NCBI GenBank assembly: GCA_903877135.1
Contig: CAIRCN010000042.1
Span: 62,001 to 126,000 of the forward strand
DNA: 64,000 bases
Direction: 5' to 3'
Source of the DNA: an uncultured Opitutia bacterium
GTDB lineage: Bacteria > Verrucomicrobiota > Verrucomicrobiia > Opitutales > Opitutaceae
Made by a program: the position numbers and the translations under genes. Positions 52,889-62,104 of the stretch are shown here, piece after piece; the stretch's first letter is position 1, and each line of letters starts with the position of its first letter. The notes beneath the pieces were generated by a model. It worked only from the letters and a program-made list of their open reading frames with translations. It was not told where the DNA came from and searched no databases.

Positions 52889-54139
52889 TTATTCGTAGCG
52901 GAGCGCGACGACGGGATCGAGGCGCGAGGCGCCCCACGCCGGCGCGAAGCCGGACACAATGCCCGTGAGCACCGAGACGGCCATGCTGACGAACACGAGG
53001 CCCACGGAGAACTCGACGGGCAGCGCCGGCATCGCGTGCTGCAGGGCCAGACAGGTGGCGTAGGTTAGCGTCAGCCCGACGGCGCCGCCGATCAGGCAGA
53101 TCGAGACGGCCTCGATCAGGAATTGCAGGAGAATCGTGCGGCGGCGGGCGCCGAGGGCCTTGCGGGTGCCGATCTCCTTCGTGCGCTCCTTCACGCTCAC
53201 GAAGGTGATATTCATGATGCCGATCGCGCCGACGAAGAGCGACAGGCCGGTGATAAAAAGTCCCGCGAGGGCGATGCCCGACTTCACAGGATCGAGCTGC
53301 GCCTTGAACGCCTGCTGCTGGTTGATCGTGAAATTGTCGCGCTCGCCGGGCAGTTGCGCCCGCACCCGCCGCATCGCGCCGATCAGTTCATCGTTGGCCG
53401 CGGCGAGCTGCAGTTTGTCCTTCACCTTCACCTGCAGTTCGGTGTTGCGCCGGACGCCAAAGTATTTCCGAAAGGCGTTGAGCGGCATGATCGCCTGAGT
53501 ATCGAAGCTGAACAGGCCGAGGAACGAGCCCTGTTTCGCCAGCACGCCGATCACCTGGAAAGGCTGCCCCTGGATCGTAACCGTCTGGTCGATCGGCGAA
53601 CTCGTGGGAAAGAGCGCATCAGCCACATCTTTACCCAGCACGCAGACCTGCCGGCCGGCGATGGACTCGGTCTCGTTGAATAGCCGGCCGTCCTCGAAAT
53701 CCGCGGTCATCAGGCGAGCGTAATCACTCGTGGTGCCTTGGACAAAAACACCGCCCACCTGATTTTCACCAAACTTGACGGAAGCGCCGCGGGCGCACAC
53801 CGGCACGGCGGTCTCGAGCAGAGAATTAGGGGTGTTCTCTATCACGCGGTTAAGCCGCTCGGCGTCTGCGGGGAGGACTTGCGGGCGATTGACGTAGTTC
53901 CACCAGTCTTCGGCGCCGAACCACGGCCATTTTTGCACGTGGAGCACATCGTCGCCCAGCATGGCGAGGCTGCGCTCAAAGCCGATGTCAATGCCGTTGA
54001 TGGCCGTGCCCATGAGCGTGACGGCGACGATGCCGATGATCACGCCGAGCGCCGTCAACACCGAGCGCATCTTGTTCGCCCGGATCTGGGCGAAGGCGAT
54101 GCGGAAAGATTCCGTGAGCTCGTAGAGGAGGAGGGCCAT
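52889..54139 (-). CDS. MacB-type ABC transporter permease (first of two)
   Basis: 416 residues starting MALLLYELTESFRIAFAQIR. First span NKMRSVLTALGVIIGIVAVT, MacB periplasmic core (about 50-290), then IMNITFVSVKERTKEIGTRK and GFAPAWGASRLDPVVALRYE at the C-terminus. It is 37 bases downstream of the ATPase and 13 bases upstream of the second permease, so a single transcript is expected. It shares the order of motifs with its partner but differs through much of the core, so the pair is old and not a fresh duplication. Confidence 0.88.
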   Translation of the reverse strand: MALLLYELTESFRIAFAQIRANKMRSVLTALGVIIGIVAVTLMGTAINGIDIGFERSLAMLGDDVLHVQKWPWFGAEDWWNYVNRPQVLPADAERLNRVIENTPNSLLETAVPVCARGASVKFGENQVGGVFVQGTTSDYARLMTADFEDGRLFNETESIAGRQVCVLGKDVADALFPTSSPIDQTVTIQGQPFQVIGVLAKQGSFLGLFSFDTQAIMPLNAFRKYFGVRRNTELQVKVKDKLQLAAANDELIGAMRRVRAQLPGERDNFTINQQQAFKAQLDPVKSGIALAGLFITGLSLFVGAIGIMNITFVSVKERTKEIGTRKALGARRRTILLQFLIEAVSICLIGGAVGLTLTYATCLALQHAMPALPVEFSVGLVFVSMAVSVLTGIVSGFAPAWGASRLDPVVALRYE

Positions 54140-54176
54140 CGGATTATGGATTTGCGATGCTAGATTTTTAGGAAAA

Positions 54177-54917
54177 TCAGAACACCGCGCCGTCGCTTTC
54201 GATCAGGCCGTCGCGCAAGCGGACCACGCGGCGGGCGTGGCGGGCGATGTCTTCCTCGTGGGTGACGACGATGATAGTCTGACCCTGCTCGTAGAGTTGC
54301 TCGAAGAGTTCCATGATCTCGGTGCCGGTCTTGGAGTCGAGATTGCCGGTGGGCTCGTCGGCGAGGATGATGGAGGGATTGTTGACGAGCGCGCGGGCGA
54401 TGGCGACGCGCTGGCGCTGGCCGCCGGAGAGCTCGTTGGGCCGGTGGTGCACACGGTCCGCGAGGCCGACGTTGGCGAGGGCCTGCATTGCCCGCTCGTG
54501 CCGGGCGTGCGGCGCCATGCCGGCGTAGATCAGCGGCAGTTCGACGTTGCGCAGGGCGTCGGAACGCGGGAGCAGGTTGAAGGTTTGAAACACAAACCCG
54601 ATTTCGCGGTTGCGGATGCCCGCCAGCTCGTCGTCGGACATGTGGGCGACGTTCTTGCCATTGAAATCGTAGCGGCCAGAGGTCGGCGTATCGAGGCAGC
54701 CGAGCATGTTCATCAGCGTCGACTTGCCGGAGCCCGACGGGCCCATGATCGCGAGGTATTCGTTGCGACGGATCTCCAGCGAAACGCCACGGAGGGCGTG
54801 GATGATCTCCGAGCCCATTTTGTAGAGCTTGGAGACGTCTTCGATTTCGATGACAAGCGAGCCGGCCGGGCGGATGGGGCGGGCCGCGGTGGCGGCAGGT
54901 GCTGGGGGAGGTGTCAT
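54177..54917 (-). CDS. ABC transporter ATPase, MacB/LolD type
   Basis: 246 residues. A Pro/Ala-rich start, then the ABC core: [20 protein letters not shown], Walker [11 protein letters not shown]-loop [20 protein letters not shown], signature [15 protein letters not shown], Walker [14 protein letters not shown] and the H-loop IVVTHEED. It powers the two permeases downstream; MacB-like pumps work through a mechanotransmission cycle in which the substrate is moved from the periplasm outward. Located 22 bases after the adaptor gene. The related LolD system moves lipoproteins; the adaptor partner here favours export. Confidence 0.93.
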   Translation of the reverse strand: MTPPPAPAATAARPIRPAGSLVIEIEDVSKLYKMGSEIIHALRGVSLEIRRNEYLAIMGPSGSGKSTLMNMLGCLDTPTSGRYDFNGKNVAHMSDDELAGIRNREIGFVFQTFNLLPRSDALRNVELPLIYAGMAPHARHERAMQALANVGLADRVHHRPNELSGGQRQRVAIARALVNNPSIILADEPTGNLDSKTGTEIMELFEQLYEQGQTIIVVTHEEDIARHARRVVRLRDGLIESDGAVF

Positions 54918-54939
54918 GACCGGTGGAGCGGCGGCGGCG

Positions 54940-56313
54940 TTATTTCTTGTCCGCGGGTTTCGGTTTTTCGATCTGCACCTGCATCCCGTCCTTCAGTTTG
55001 CGGCTGATGGCGGCATAGCTGCCGGAGACGATCTCGTCGCCAGCGTTGACGCCCTTCTTCACCTCGATGTGCGTGTTGTCGGCGATGCCGGTCTCGACGG
55101 TCTGCATCTTTACCTTGTCGCCGGTCTTGATGAAGACGACACGGAGGAGCTTGTCACGGTCGCGCCGGGCCTCCTCGCGCTCGTTTTTCACTTCGAGGTC
55201 ATTGCCAGATTTTTCCTGGGCCGCCTTGGCCTTCTTTTGCTGCAACTCATCGGAGGTGATGCCGCCTTCGGCGCGCACGGTAACGCTCTGGATGGGCACG
55301 GCGATGACGTTGGCAACGGTCTGCGTCTCGATATCGGCGGTGGCGCTCATGCCGGGGCGCAACTGGACGTCGCGGTCGGCGATGCGGATTTTTACGAGGA
55401 AGTTGGTGACGGAGTCGCTGACGGTCGAGCTGGCTTGAGCGCTGGCGCCGGAGCCCGCGGTGCCATCGGCCGAACTGCCGATCTCGTGGACGGTGCCTGA
55501 GAATTTCCGGGCCGGATAGGCGTCGATGCTGATGACAGCCTTGTCTCCAATCTTCACGTTGACGATGTCGTTTTCATTCACCTTCACGCGCAGTTCCATG
55601 TTGCTGAGGTCGGCGACCCGCATGATTTCCGTGCCGGCGAAGGAGCCGGTGCCGACGACGCGCTCGCCGATTTCGCTGGTGAGCGAGCTGATGGTGCCAT
55701 CCATCGGGGAGAAAATAATGGTTTTGGAGAGCTGGTCGCGGAACTGGTTCAGCGATCCTTCGGTCCGGCGAATCTGGGCAAGCGCGTTGTCGTAGTTGGC
55801 CTGCGCGACTTCGAGCGCCGTGCTGGCTGTCTGGTAGTCAGAGTCGGAAATGAGTTTCTTGGCGAAAAGATCCTGCGAGCGTTTGCAGTCGTCCTGCGCC
55901 TTGATGAGCTGGGCCTTGGCCTGGACCGCCGAGGCTTTGGCGGCGACGAGATTGGCCTCCTGCTGTTCGACTTGGGCCTGATAAGTGTCGGGCTTGATTT
56001 TCACGAGCAGATCGCCTTTTTTCACGTGGTTGCCCTCCTTCACGGGCATCTCGGTGATTTCGCCGGCGACCTCGGGGGAGATTTTCACCTCGGTCTCGGG
56101 CTGGACCTTGCCGGTCGCCGTCACGACCTGGGTGATGGTCTTGACAATGGCTTTTTCGGTGGTGACGGGCGTGCCGGTGTCTTGGTGACCTTTGGCGTAG
56201 GCGGCCCAGCCACCCAAGCCGAGGAGCAGGACAGTCCCGCCGATAATGAACCATTTCAGATTCGATTTTTTCTTGGGCTGAGGAGCCGTGGAGGAGGCGG
56301 GGGCCGGTTTCAT
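54940..56313 (-). CDS. Periplasmic adaptor (MacA/HlyD type)
   Basis: 457 residues from ATG 56313 ([20 protein letters not shown]), a short basic cytoplasmic tail followed by one membrane anchor ([20 protein letters not shown], about 21-41). First lipoyl half [20 protein letters not shown], an alpha-hairpin of about 90 residues ([20 protein letters not shown] to [20 protein letters not shown]) and beta-barrel parts follow. A charged insert (about 370-405, [20 protein letters not shown] and [12 protein letters not shown]) in the C-terminal region is unusual. First gene of the MacAB-like operon. The outer-membrane partner is not encoded nearby; the MdtABC-linked channel at 10121 could in principle serve. 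Confidence 0.9.
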   Translation of the reverse strand: MKPAPASSTAPQPKKKSNLKWFIIGGTVLLLGLGGWAAYAKGHQDTGTPVTTEKAIVKTITQVVTATGKVQPETEVKISPEVAGEITEMPVKEGNHVKKGDLLVKIKPDTYQAQVEQQEANLVAAKASAVQAKAQLIKAQDDCKRSQDLFAKKLISDSDYQTASTALEVAQANYDNALAQIRRTEGSLNQFRDQLSKTIIFSPMDGTISSLTSEIGERVVGTGSFAGTEIMRVADLSNMELRVKVNENDIVNVKIGDKAVISIDAYPARKFSGTVHEIGSSADGTAGSGASAQASSTVSDSVTNFLVKIRIADRDVQLRPGMSATADIETQTVANVIAVPIQSVTVRAEGGITSDELQQKKAKAAQEKSGNDLEVKNEREEARRDRDKLLRVVFIKTGDKVKMQTVETGIADNTHIEVKKGVNAGDEIVSGSYAAISRKLKDGMQVQIEKPKPADKK

Positions 56314-56666
56314 GGGAAGGTAGGTGCGGTTGGAAGAAAAAACATCAAACAAGTCTGCGGTGTTGGCAAGCGGCCACCCCATTCCCAGCCAAACAGGTGG
56401 AGAGGCCCACAACGGCCCCTCCACCCGACAAAACAACTGAATGGCTAACTATGAACGGAACAGAGCAAACTGGCCGCACCGGAAAGGAAAACGCGTTTGC
56501 GATGAACCGCGCACACTCCGCGACGAAGCGGCGTGAGACGAAGACTGGCAAACGGCTGACCTGGGCTGGCGCTGGCATGTCCCGACAACACCTGCCGGAT
56601 ACCGAAAGTTACACGATTTTTTGATGAACGGGTCGCGCGGGGGATAGGCGGGCGGGCGCCGCCGGG
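56314..56666. other. Intergenic region upstream of the ABC export operon
   Basis: 353 bases between the divided transcription units. It contains a strong hairpin (listed at 56396-56425) and otherwise no convincing ORF. The end of the ROK kinase gene is at 56667, so the region must carry the promoter of the adaptor gene and possibly the kinase terminator. I see nothing else. Confidence 0.5.
56396..56425 (-). promoter_or_regulatory. Strong hairpin in the leader of the ABC adaptor gene
   Basis: GGTGGAG at 56396-56402 and CTCCACC at 56419-56425 pair exactly, with an inner GGCC/GGCC helix and a six-base loop; one A/C mismatch interrupts. It is 83 bases upstream of the adaptor ATG (56313) and would be transcribed if the promoter lies beyond it. 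No T-run of note follows, so an attenuator or protein site is as likely as a terminator. Confidence 0.4.
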
Positions 56667-57404
56667 CTATGCCAATGGCTCCGCCGCCCACGCGGCGGCG
56701 CCGACGATGCCGGCTTCGTTCCGTAATTTCGCCGGCACCATCCGCGCCCGCGGCTTCACAAAGCGAAAAAACCTGCGGCTCTTCGCGCTCACACCGCCGC
56801 CGATAATGATGAGCTCGGGCCAGAGGATATGCTCCAGCATGCGAACGTAGCCGCCAAGTTCCACGCCCCACTCTTCCCACGACAGGCCGCGCCGCTTGCG
56901 GGCCAAAGCCGAGACGAACCGCTCCGCGTCCCTTCCGCGCATGGGCAGGTGACCCAATTCGCACGGCACCACCGACCCGCGGAAAACCAGCGCCGAGCCG
57001 ATGCCCGTGCCCAGCGTGAGCAGGAGCGCCTTGCCCTGAAAGCCCCGACCCGCGCCATACCGCATTTCGGCCAGCGCCGCTGCCGCCGCGTCGTTCGTCA
57101 GCGCCACGCGGCAGCCGGTCGCCGCCGCAAAGAGCTTCACGCCGTCGCAGCCGACGAATTTCGGGTGCAGGTTCGCCGACGTCAGGATCCGCGAACCGTG
57201 AATGACCCCCGGAAAACCGATGCCGACCGGCCCGTGCCACTTGAAATGCTGCGCGATCTGAGCGACGATTTTCGCCGTAGCGGCGGGGGTGGCGATTTTA
57301 GGGATCTCGATGCGTAACCGCTCCGCGAGGAGCCAGCCGGTCTTGAGGTCAACGGGCGCGCCCTTGATGGCCGAGCCGCCGATGTCGATGCCGAGGGTTT
57401 TCAT
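56667..57404 (-). CDS. ppgK: Polyphosphate glucokinase (ROK family)
   Basis: 245 residues. Starts [20 protein letters not shown], the ROK phosphate-1 motif; then [31 protein letters not shown] with the catalytic Asp in [20 protein letters not shown] (phosphate-2) and [13 protein letters not shown], in which the EHLxxRG-type wording is typical of PPGK and not of ordinary ROK glucokinases. It should phosphorylate glucose with polyphosphate, and possibly ATP, in the cytoplasm. Length agrees with bacterial PPGKs. It is a single gene, 142 bases from the LuxR-type gene, with the same orientation. Confidence 0.9.
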   Translation of the reverse strand: MKTLGIDIGGSAIKGAPVDLKTGWLLAERLRIEIPKIATPAATAKIVAQIAQHFKWHGPVGIGFPGVIHGSRILTSANLHPKFVGCDGVKLFAAATGCRVALTNDAAAAALAEMRYGAGRGFQGKALLLTLGTGIGSALVFRGSVVPCELGHLPMRGRDAERFVSALARKRRGLSWEEWGVELGGYVRMLEHILWPELIIIGGGVSAKSRRFFRFVKPRARMVPAKLRNEAGIVGAAAWAAEPLA

Positions 57405-57546
57405 GCGCGCATCTGGTTACAGAACGAACCGCGCCCCGGAGCGAGCAAACTTTGCACCCGAACCCGCCGGGCCAAACCAAGGCCCCGGCGCAGACTAAAC
57501 TATACGGGACCGTTCACGGACTCACTGATGCGCATTTACCCCAACG

Positions 57547-57825
57547 CTACCTTAACAGAGCAATCAGCCGCATGCGGGTCGGCACGCCGCATTTGCTCAG
57601 GCAGGCGCTGACTTGGTTCTTAATCGTCGCCTCGGATTTGCCGAGTGCCACCGCAATCTCGCGATTGCTCAAGCCCTCTGCGAGGTGCGCAGCCACCACG
57701 CGCTCCGCCGGCGAGAGCCATTCCATCGGCGGGCTTGATTCGCCAAGGCGTGCAGAAACTTCATGCCACGTCGCCGTTGGAGAAATCGCTTCCAGAATCA
57801 TCGGGAGACAAATGGCGTCGGCCAA
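57547..57825 (-). CDS. Stand-alone LuxR/GerE-type helix-turn-helix protein
   Basis: 92 residues. The C-terminal 60 residues are a GerE domain: MEWLSPAERVVAAHLAEGLS, NREIAVALGKSEATIKNQVS, ACLSKCGVPTRMRLIALLR. The leading 30 residues do not resemble a receiver, so the protein is a small DNA-binding unit lacking a sensing domain, unlike the roughly 210-residue NarL/FixJ response regulators. It starts 6 bases after the end of the seven-domain thioredoxin gene on the same strand and is probably its operon partner. It could be a truncated regulator or a functional small one. Confidence 0.82.
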   Translation of the reverse strand: MADAICLPMILEAISPTATWHEVSARLGESSPPMEWLSPAERVVAAHLAEGLSNREIAVALGKSEATIKNQVSACLSKCGVPTRMRLIALLR

Positions 57826-57831
57826 CCCGGA

Positions 57832-60800
57832 TCACTCGCGCTTCTTTAGGTCCTCGGCGCCTTTTGCGATGAGAGCCGGATCGACCTTCACTCCAGCCTT
57901 CGCCAGCGCGGCGTCGAGGATGGTCTCGCCCTTCAGGTAACCGGTGACCAAGGCGACGACCTTGCCCTCGCGGTCGATGATGAACTGCTGGGGAATGCCG
58001 CCGACACCGTAGAACTTGTGCGAGGCGCGGTCCGGCGAACGCTCGGCCGGGTCGTGCGAGAAGTGGATGTCGGGATACTGTTCCTGATTGCGCTTCACCC
58101 ACGACTCGAACTTCGCGCGGGCGTCGCTGGTGCAGTTGGCCAGAACGACCACGCCCTGATCCTTGTAGTGCGCGGCGACTTCCTGCGTATGCGCCATCGA
58201 GGCAAGGCACGGTCCGCACCACGTCGCCCAGAAATCGAGGATGACGACCTTGCCGCGATAATCGGAGACCTTCAGCGGTTTCCCTTCGACGTCGGTCGCG
58301 GGAAAATCGGGCGCGGTGGCGCCGACTTTGAGCAGGTCGACCTTCGGCTCCGGCGGTTTTTCCTTCGTCTCCTCGGCGGTGAAAACTTTCTTTGGCATGT
58401 CCTCGGGCGCGAGTTTCACACCAGCGCGAAGGAGCAGGTTGCCGAGTGAGTCGGCGATCTGCGGACCCGCACCGACGTAGAAACCGAGGAAGTTGCCCTT
58501 TGCGTCGATGACGAGGTTGTTAGGAATCGGCGCCATGGTGCCGCCAGTGATCGCCATGGGAATGACCTTGCCGTAATGCTCGCGGGTGGCCGCCTTGAAG
58601 GCCGCTTTCTCCTCGTCGGTCATCTCGTTCATGGAATCTTTGGCCGGCCGCGGAGGCGCACCGGCCGGATCAAACACGACGGGGAAGGAAATTTTCGGCG
58701 CGTTGGCGGCGTGCCATTTGGCAAAATCCTCGCGCGAACCGTAGGCGCCGACGCCGAGGAAGAGCACGCCCTGTGCGGCGTATTTCTTCGCCCAGGCATC
58801 TTGAAACGCGAGCATCTCCGCGGGAAGGCCGTGACCGGCGCCCCAGAAACTGAGCACCATGGTTTTGTCTTTCGCGAGATCGGAAAACTTGACGGCGGCA
58901 CCGGCGGCGTCCTCCGCGGTGAAGTCCGGCACGGGCTGGCCGGCCTTCAGTTTGCCGTAGCTCACGAGAAAGTGCGGCTTGGGATTTTTCTCCTCGTCCT
59001 TCGCGGCGGCGGCACGCTCGGCCTCTTCCTCGGCCGCGGCCTTGAGCTGTTTCTCACCTGCGGCGACGCGCGCGGTGTCCACTTTTACGCCAGCGCGGGC
59101 GAGCGCAGCCTCGGTGCGGGCGTCTTCCTTGCCGCCGTTGCCGACAATGGTGGCGGTGATCTTCCCGTCGCGGCCGATGACGAATTGCGTGGGGATACCC
59201 ACGACATGGTAGAGCCGCTGCGACGCGCGCTGGTCGAAGGTGGCGGAGTCGCGCTCGTTTGGATCAAAGGCAAACAGCATGTCCGGATACTTCGGCTGGT
59301 TCTTGGGAATCCATTCCTTGAACTTGGCAATCAAGTCGCTCGTGCCGGACGCGAGGACGACGACGCCCTGGTCCTTGTATTTGGCGGCGTTCTCCTGCGT
59401 GTGGGGCATCGAGGCGATACACGGACCGCACCATGTCGCCCAGAAATCGAGGATGACGACCTTGCCCTTGAAATCGGAGAGTTTCACTTCTTTGCCATCG
59501 ACGGTCTGCATGGCGAAATCCGGTGCGACGGCCCCGGCCTGCAGTGTGCCGGGCTTGGTCTCAGAATTTCCCGGAAGTTTCACGGCTGGTTTCGCAGCGG
59601 AGCCAGCGGGAAAAAATACCTTGGGCTTGTCGGCGGGTGCCAACTCGACTCCGGCGATCATCAACAGATTGGCCAGAGCGTCGTGGGTGGCCTCACCGTA
59701 GCCGCTGTAATTCCCGACGAACTTGCCGGTGGCGTTAAAGACGAGTGTCGTCGGCAGCGGGGTCAGCGCCCCGTGGGAGAGCTGCATCATGATGGTTTTC
59801 GCGTAGGCATCCTTGTCCTTCGCGGCCGGCTTGCCCACGGGATCAAACACCGTCGGAAAGGTGTATTTTCCCTTGTTGGTTTCCAGCCAATTCGCGTAGG
59901 CCTCGCGAGTGTCGAAGCAACAGATGCCGAGAATCACCACGCCCTTGTCGCGGTATTTGCTGTAAATCTCCTGATAGTGCGGCATGGCCTGCTGGCAGGG
60001 GCCGCACCACGTCGCCCAGAAATCGAGGATGACGGTCTTACCCTTGGCGTAGTCGGAGAACTTCGCCTCCTTGCCCTCGGGCGTGAGCACAGTGAAGTCG
60101 GGCACGGTTTCGCCGGCTTTCAGCTTGCCATAGTTTTCGCGGAAGGGCGGACGCGGCTTCTTGTCCGCTTCGGGCTTGGCCGGGGGATTTTCTTTTTCCT
60201 CCTTGGCAATCTGCTCGCGGCCTTTCGCGACAATCGCGGCGTCTACCCTCACGCCGGCGGCGGCCAGAGCAACCTCGGCCCGGGCATCGCCTTCGTCATA
60301 GCCCACGACCACGCCGGTGATCTTGCCATCGCGACCGATAACGAACTGCGTCGGAATGCCCACGACGTGGTAGAGCTTGCTCGAGGCGCGCTCATCAAAC
60401 GTCGCCGATCCGCGCTCGTTCACATCGTAGCCGAAACGGATGTCGGGATACTTCGGTTGGTTCTTGGGAATCCACTCCTTGATGCTGGCAGTCTTGTCGC
60501 TCGTCCCGGCGCCAAGCACGACGACGTCTTGATCCTTGTATTTGGCGGCGAGTTCCTGCGTGTGCGGCATCGAGGCCATGCACGGCCCGCACCATGTCGC
60601 CCAGAAATCGAGGATGACCACCTTGCCCTTGAAGTTCGAGAGGTGGACGTCGTTGCCCGTCACGTCCTTCATCAGGAAATCCGGGGCCGCGGCGCCGACG
60701 GTGAGCGTCGGTAGGCGAGGTGGCGCTGGCTTGTCGGAACCGGGCGCGGGTTTGATCAGCGCGGCGGGCATCGCATCACCCATGGGGCCGGTTCCCGCGG

Positions 60801-62028
60801 CGCGCATCGCGCCACCTGCAGCCACAAGCGCGGCGAGATGTTCCTTGGTGAGCCTCACGCCGTTGCGGGCGAGCATCGAATAAACCATCGCCACCACCTT
60901 GTCGCCCATGCCGATGGTGCCACTCCAGAGCTTGCCCTCGGAGTTGAGCACGACGGTGGCGGGATACATGCCGACGCCGAAGATGGTGTTAGTCGCGTTC
61001 TCCGCCCACGCCTTGCCGGCCGGATCCCAGGCGACAGCGAAGCCGGGATTGGGATTGGCGGCGACCCACTTGTCGAAATCAGCGCGCTCGGTCGCCGAAA
61101 ACACGGCGAGAACCGCGAGCGATTGATCCTTGTAGGTGGCGGCGAGTTTCGCGACCCACGGCTGCGGGCCGTTGGAGGTGTTGAACTGCACGAGCAGCGT
61201 CTTGCCGCGGAACGAGGAAAGCTTGACCGGCTGACCGTCGGCGCCTGTCAACGTGAAATCGGTGACCACGGTGCCGCGCTGGACGCCGCCGAATTTGTCG
61301 GGGGTGAAACCGCCACCCTTGGGCGCGCCGCCATCCATGCCGACCATCGGCGTGGATGCCCGCATCGCAGGGGTTTTCATCATCGCCGGAATCGACTTCG
61401 GCTCGTTGGGATCCCTCTTGGGCTCTGGTGGAATCGCGGCGAGATCGACCTTGGCGCCGGCGCGGCCGAGGGCGTATTCCAGCCGGTAGTCATCGCCGGG
61501 ACCGCCGCCGGAAATCGTTTCGGTGATTTTGCCGTCGCGGCCGATGACGAACATCGTCGGGAAACCGCTGACGTGATATTTGGTGTTGAACGCCGAGTCC
61601 TTCCAGCCTTCGCGGCCGGCCGGATCGAAGAGCATTTTGAACTGATATTTCTCGCTGTTGCGCTCCACCCAGCTGTCGTAGTTGCCGCGCGAGTCATCGG
61701 CGGTGATGCCGAGCAGCACCACACCTTGATCCGCATATTTGCGGTAAACGCGGTCGTTGTTGGGCATTGCCGCCTGACACGGGCCGCACCAGGTGGCGGA
61801 GACGTCGACGATCACAATTTTCCCAGCGAAGTCGGAAAGCTTGACCGTGTCCCCCTTCGCTCCGAGCGCACTGAATTGCGGTGCGACGTCGCCCTTGGCG
61901 AGCCAGGTCGAGCCCGGAGTCGCGGCGGTTGAGGTGGGCACCGTGGCAGGCGCATCGGTCGCATGAAGCGACAACGCAGCCGCACCTAGCGCAGCGGAGA
62001 GAACAAAGTGACGGAGGAGGTTTTTCAT
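57832..62028 (-). CDS. Exported protein of seven tandem thioredoxin-like (TlpA-type) domains
   Basis: 1398 residues, with signal peptide MKNLLRHFVLSAALGAAALS before LHA. Seven TlpA/AhpC-TSA-like domains follow. Active sites: CGPC at 81-84 (domain 1), SNGP at 285-288 (2, no Cys), CGPC at 480-483 (3), CGPC at 675-678 (4), CGPC at 867-870 (5), HGLP at 1066-1069 (6, no Cys) and CGPC at 1271-1274 (7). Each keeps the cis-Pro loop (GFPT, MYPAT, GIPT, PLPT, GIPT, PIPN, GIPQ). Domains 3, 5 and 7 share one sequence type and 4 and 6 another, indicating duplication of a two-domain unit. TlpA proteins reduce periplasmic disulfides, for example in cytochrome c maturation, or act with receptors. This multiplicity is unusual, and a role as a disulfide relay is inference. 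Coupled to the LuxR-type gene. Confidence 0.9.
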   Translation of the reverse strand: MKNLLRHFVLSAALGAAALSLHATDAPATVPTSTAATPGSTWLAKGDVAPQFSALGAKGDTVKLSDFAGKIVIVDVSATWCGPCQAAMPNNDRVYRKYADQGVVLLGITADDSRGNYDSWVERNSEKYQFKMLFDPAGREGWKDSAFNTKYHVSGFPTMFVIGRDGKITETISGGGPGDDYRLEYALGRAGAKVDLAAIPPEPKRDPNEPKSIPAMMKTPAMRASTPMVGMDGGAPKGGGFTPDKFGGVQRGTVVTDFTLTGADGQPVKLSSFRGKTLLVQFNTSNGPQPWVAKLAATYKDQSLAVLAVFSATERADFDKWVAANPNPGFAVAWDPAGKAWAENATNTIFGVGMYPATVVLNSEGKLWSGTIGMGDKVVAMVYSMLARNGVRLTKEHLAALVAAGGAMRAAGTGPMGDAMPAALIKPAPGSDKPAPPRLPTLTVGAAAPDFLMKDVTGNDVHLSNFKGKVVILDFWATWCGPCMASMPHTQELAAKYKDQDVVVLGAGTSDKTASIKEWIPKNQPKYPDIRFGYDVNERGSATFDERASSKLYHVVGIPTQFVIGRDGKITGVVVGYDEGDARAEVALAAAGVRVDAAIVAKGREQIAKEEKENPPAKPEADKKPRPPFRENYGKLKAGETVPDFTVLTPEGKEAKFSDYAKGKTVILDFWATWCGPCQQAMPHYQEIYSKYRDKGVVILGICCFDTREAYANWLETNKGKYTFPTVFDPVGKPAAKDKDAYAKTIMMQLSHGALTPLPTTLVFNATGKFVGNYSGYGEATHDALANLLMIAGVELAPADKPKVFFPAGSAAKPAVKLPGNSETKPGTLQAGAVAPDFAMQTVDGKEVKLSDFKGKVVILDFWATWCGPCIASMPHTQENAAKYKDQGVVVLASGTSDLIAKFKEWIPKNQPKYPDMLFAFDPNERDSATFDQRASQRLYHVVGIPTQFVIGRDGKITATIVGNGGKEDARTEAALARAGVKVDTARVAAGEKQLKAAAEEEAERAAAAKDEEKNPKPHFLVSYGKLKAGQPVPDFTAEDAAGAAVKFSDLAKDKTMVLSFWGAGHGLPAEMLAFQDAWAKKYAAQGVLFLGVGAYGSREDFAKWHAANAPKISFPVVFDPAGAPPRPAKDSMNEMTDEEKAAFKAATREHYGKVIPMAITGGTMAPIPNNLVIDAKGNFLGFYVGAGPQIADSLGNLLLRAGVKLAPEDMPKKVFTAEETKEKPPEPKVDLLKVGATAPDFPATDVEGKPLKVSDYRGKVVILDFWATWCGPCLASMAHTQEVAAHYKDQGVVVLANCTSDARAKFESWVKRNQEQYPDIHFSHDPAERSPDRASHKFYGVGGIPQQFIIDREGKVVALVTGYLKGETILDAALAKAGVKVDPALIAKGAEDLKKRE

Positions 62029-62043
62029 GGGGGATTGGACAGT

Positions 62044-62072
62044 GAGAACCCGCCGGGTTGCGGCGGGTTCTC
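62044..62072 (-). terminator. Strong hairpin between the TonB receptor and seven-domain thioredoxin genes
   Basis: GAGAACCCGCC at 62044-62054 pairs perfectly with GGCGGGTTCTC at 62062-62072 around a seven-base loop. It lies 32 bases past the receptor stop and 15 bases before the thioredoxin ATG (62028), in a region without a T-run. It may terminate or attenuate transcription of the downstream pair, or stabilise an mRNA end after processing. Confidence 0.6.
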
Positions 62073-62104
62073 GGATTAACTGCAGATTTATACGCCGGTT
62101 TCCG

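Noticed and set aside
58576-60714. 712-codon plus-strand frame opposite the seven-thioredoxin gene
   Set aside because: Antisense of repeated domains, which explains its own internal repetition.
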